From: CAVPWP01 sp963709395
GTDB taxonomy: Bacteria; Pseudomonadota; Alphaproteobacteria; Rhodobacterales; Rhodobacteraceae
DNA length: 64,000 nucleotides
Direction of reading: 5' to 3'
Assembly (NCBI GenBank): GCA_963709395.1
Contig: CAVPWP010000013.1
Coordinates: 186,001-250,000, forward strand
In this document: piece after piece, positions 62,171-64,000 of the stretch
How positions within the stretch are numbered: position 1 is the first letter of the stretch
How the letters are laid out: each line of letters opens with the position of its first letter
The notes under the pieces: model-generated
Databases searched by the model: none
What the model was told of the DNA's origin: nothing
What the model saw: the letters and a program-made list of their open reading frames with translations, nothing else
Program-made: the position numbers and the translations under genes

Positions 62171-63390
62171 TGTTCGATGTCGAGGCGGTGCGCGCCGATT
62201 TCCCGATCCTGTCACGCGAGGTGAACGGCAAGCCGCTGGTCTATCTCGACAACGGCGCCTCGGCGCAGAAGCCGCAGGTGGTGATCGATGCGATAACGCA
62301 GGCCTACTCGATGGAGTATTCGAACGTTCACAGGGGCTTGCATTACCTTTCCAACCTTGCGACCGAAAAGTACGAAGCCGTGCGCGGCACTGTTGCGCGG
62401 TTCCTGAACGCCGGCTCCGAGCGCGAGATCGTGATGACCTCGGGCACGACCGAAGGGATCAACCTTGTCGCCTACGGCTGGGCGATGCCGCGCCTTCAGG
62501 CCGGTGACGAGATCGTCCTCAGCGTCATGGAACACCACGCCAACATCGTGCCCTGGCATTTCCTGCGCGAGCGGCAGGGCGTGGTCCTGAAATGGGTGGA
62601 TGTCGACGCCAACGGCGATCTCGACCCCCAGAAGGTGATCGACGCGATCGGGCCGAAGACACGGCTGGTCGCGGTGACGCATCTGTCGAACGTTCTGGGG
62701 ACGAAGGTCGACGTGAAGGCGATCACCGCGGGCGCACATGCCAAGGGCGTGCCGGTCCTGGTCGATGGAAGCCAGGCCGCGGTGCACATGCCGGTCGACG
62801 TGCAGGATATCGGCTGCGACTTCTACGCCGTCACGGGCCACAAGCTTTATGGACCGAGCGGATCCGGCGCGATCTTCATCCGCTCCGAACGGATGGCCGA
62901 GATGCGCCCTTTCATGGGCGGCGGCGACATGATCCGCGAGGTGACGAAGGACGCGGTGACCTATGCCGAGCCGCCGATGAAGTTCGAGGCCGGAACCCCC
63001 GGCATCGTCCAGCAGATCGGGCTGGGCGTGGCGCTCGACTACATGATGGGCCTCGGGATGGAGAACATCGCGGCGCATGAAGAAACCCTGCGGGATTACG
63101 CGCGCACCCGGCTTGACGGGCTGAACTGGCTGAACGTCCAGGGCAAGAGCGCCACCAAGGCCGCGATCTTTTCCTTCACGCTGGAGGGGGCGGCCCATCC
63201 TCACGACATCTCGACCGTGCTCGACAAGCGGGGGATCGCGGTGCGGGCGGGACAGCATTGCGCAGCCCCTCTGATGGAGCATCTGGGCGTCTCGGCCACC
63301 TGTCGCGCGTCCTTCGGGCTTTACAACACGACGGGCGAGGTCGACGCGCTGGTCGACGCGCTTGACCTCTGCCACGAGCTTTTCGCCTGA
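62170..63390 (+). CDS. sufS: cysteine desulfurase SufS
   Basis: A 406-residue group II desulfurase: YLDNGASAQKPQVVIDAI, NVHRGLHYLSNLATEKYEAVR, VMEHHANIVPWHF, the PLP lysine Lys225 in VTGHKLYGPSGSG and the sulfur-binding Cys364 in RAGQHCAAPLMEHLGV. It produces persulfide for SufBCD, usually with SufE or SufU as acceptor; neither is in the window. It ends the cluster, and the next gene is on the opposite strand, so sufA and sufT genes must be elsewhere if present. Confidence 0.95.
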   Translation: MFDVEAVRADFPILSREVNGKPLVYLDNGASAQKPQVVIDAITQAYSMEYSNVHRGLHYLSNLATEKYEAVRGTVARFLNAGSEREIVMTSGTTEGINLVAYGWAMPRLQAGDEIVLSVMEHHANIVPWHFLRERQGVVLKWVDVDANGDLDPQKVIDAIGPKTRLVAVTHLSNVLGTKVDVKAITAGAHAKGVPVLVDGSQAAVHMPVDVQDIGCDFYAVTGHKLYGPSGSGAIFIRSERMAEMRPFMGGGDMIREVTKDAVTYAEPPMKFEAGTPGIVQQIGLGVALDYMMGLGMENIAAHEETLRDYARTRLDGLNWLNVQGKSATKAAIFSFTLEGAAHPHDISTVLDKRGIAVRAGQHCAAPLMEHLGVSATCRASFGLYNTTGEVDALVDALDLCHELFA

Positions 63391-63394
63391 CCGG

Positions 63395-64000
63395 TCAGTC
63401 GATCAGGCTGCCCAGCCCCACCATCCGGTCGATCGGCGCGTAGTCGTCCGTGAGCACCGGCGGGTCCTTGCGCGCCACCAGCGCATCGACGAAATCGCCG
63501 CCCAGCGGCGCGAAGGCCATGGGCTCGGGGGCGGGGATGACAAGCTGTGACACCGGGCTGTCGTCGGACCCGGCCACGAGCACGAAAACCCGCCGCTCGG
63601 CGGGTTCGGGCGGGCGCATCTCGGTCCAGACCTCGACCGAGGGGAAGACCTCGCGCAGGGTGACGACCAGCGCGGTCAGCGCGTCGAGCCGGTCGGTATG
63701 GTCGACCACGTTCATGATGTAGATGCCATCCTCGCCCAGCCGCTCTCGCACGAGGCGGAAGAACTCGAGCGTCACGAGATGCGCGGGCACGGCGATATCG
63801 GTGAAGGCATCACCCACCACCACGTCGAAGCGCGCCTCGGGCCGGGTCAGCAGGGCGTGGCGCGCGTCCTCGTGCAGGACCGTGGCGCTTGCCGGATCGA
63901 ACCAGAAATCGCGCGCGGCGATGCGTGTGACCTCGGGGTCGATCTCGGCCACGGTGATGTCGCTGATGCCCCGGGCGGCCCAGGCCCGTGGCACCGAGAA
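63395..64000 (-). CDS. spermidine synthase-like methyltransferase-fold protein (3' part, partial)
   Basis: The frame is open from the window end to the stop at 63395. About 200 residues are visible. ISDITVAEIDPEVTRIAARDFWFD, EDARHALLTRPEARFDVVVGDAFTDIAVPAHLVTLEFFRLVRERLGEDGIYIMNVVD are the SAM/dcSAM-binding half of the spermidine synthase fold. Similar domains are fused to MFS-like membrane regions in many bacteria, so the missing N terminus may be membranous. Real polyamine synthesis is uncertain. It converges with sufS, 4 nt apart. Confidence 0.8.
   Translation of the reverse strand, partial: FSVPRAWAARGISDITVAEIDPEVTRIAARDFWFDPASATVLHEDARHALLTRPEARFDVVVGDAFTDIAVPAHLVTLEFFRLVRERLGEDGIYIMNVVDHTDRLDALTALVVTLREVFPSVEVWTEMRPPEPAERRVFVLVAGSDDSPVSQLVIPAPEPMAFAPLGGDFVDALVARKDPPVLTDDYAPIDRMVGLGSLID

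Overview
The window is GC-rich, densely packed chromosomal DNA of an alphaproteobacterium, most likely a Rhodobacterales/Roseobacter-group organism. The markers are a permuted two-piece tmRNA with the tag ANDNRAPVALAA, a ChpT-type histidine phosphotransferase, the alphaproteobacterial SspB and MbfA, Irr/ICE-type iron boxes, an IscR-led suf cluster, a VPLPA-CTERM protein, ornithine-lipid genes olsB-olsA, and ribosomal protein L21 with a long C-terminal extension.

Layout. 1-4.5 kb: 3' end of citramalate synthase, a squalene/phytoene-synthase-like gene, an MFS transporter, cobK, an AlkA-type glycosylase and an esterase. 4.6-9.1 kb: an HNH endonuclease, then the sugar-phosphate operon zwf-pgl-pgi behind a LacI-type operator. 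9.1-15.3 kb: a thioesterase, tRNA-Gly(CCC), and a corrinoid/folate C1 module (RACo-like reactivator, methyltetrahydrofolate-corrinoid methyltransferase, HAD phosphatase, MetF-like reductase, PF13769 protein). 15.5-22 kb: Ppx/GppA, rlmE, a small RHH gene, DUF4169, fumC, an orphan gene, a VPLPA-CTERM secreted protein, sspB and DUF1194. 22-25 kb: ssrA, mbfA, a MobA-like nucleotidyltransferase and a TauE/SafE exporter. 25-32.4 kb: a looser, visibly less GC-rich accessory stretch of membrane proteins (DUF4239, YihY, pore-loop channel, ClC, another multipass protein) plus a small secreted protein and a transglutaminase. 32.7-41.8 kb: tRNA-Ser(CGA), DUF2059, TPR-sulfotransferase, then rplU-rpmA-GNAT-GNAT-obgE-proB-proA. 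41.8-53.4 kb: chpT, DUF3553, olsB-olsA, thiE-like, trmJ, ctaA, M32 carboxypeptidase, enoyl-CoA hydratase, PaaI thioesterase, Lrp, DUF6356, GNAT and icd. 53.6-63.4 kb: an alpha/beta hydrolase and the iscR-iscS-sufB-x-ybjQ-x-sufC-sufD-YIP1-YIP1-sufS cluster. The window ends in a spermidine-synthase-like gene.

Two patterns tie the window together. First, iron: Irr-type boxes stand in front of mbfA (iron export) and iscR-suf (Fe-S assembly), and a third lies inside the iscS-like gene. Second, thirteen otherwise normal genes, several of them housekeeping (icd, fumC, zwf, sufD, proB, chpT), each contain one frameshift. Every one of those loci is exactly one base too long, and every event can be placed in a short homopolymer run. 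This looks like a systematic sequence or assembly artefact rather than gene decay, and it also explains an apparent ProB-ProA fusion. I found no CRISPR array, no recognisable insertion sequence, no rRNA and no clear defence or phage system.
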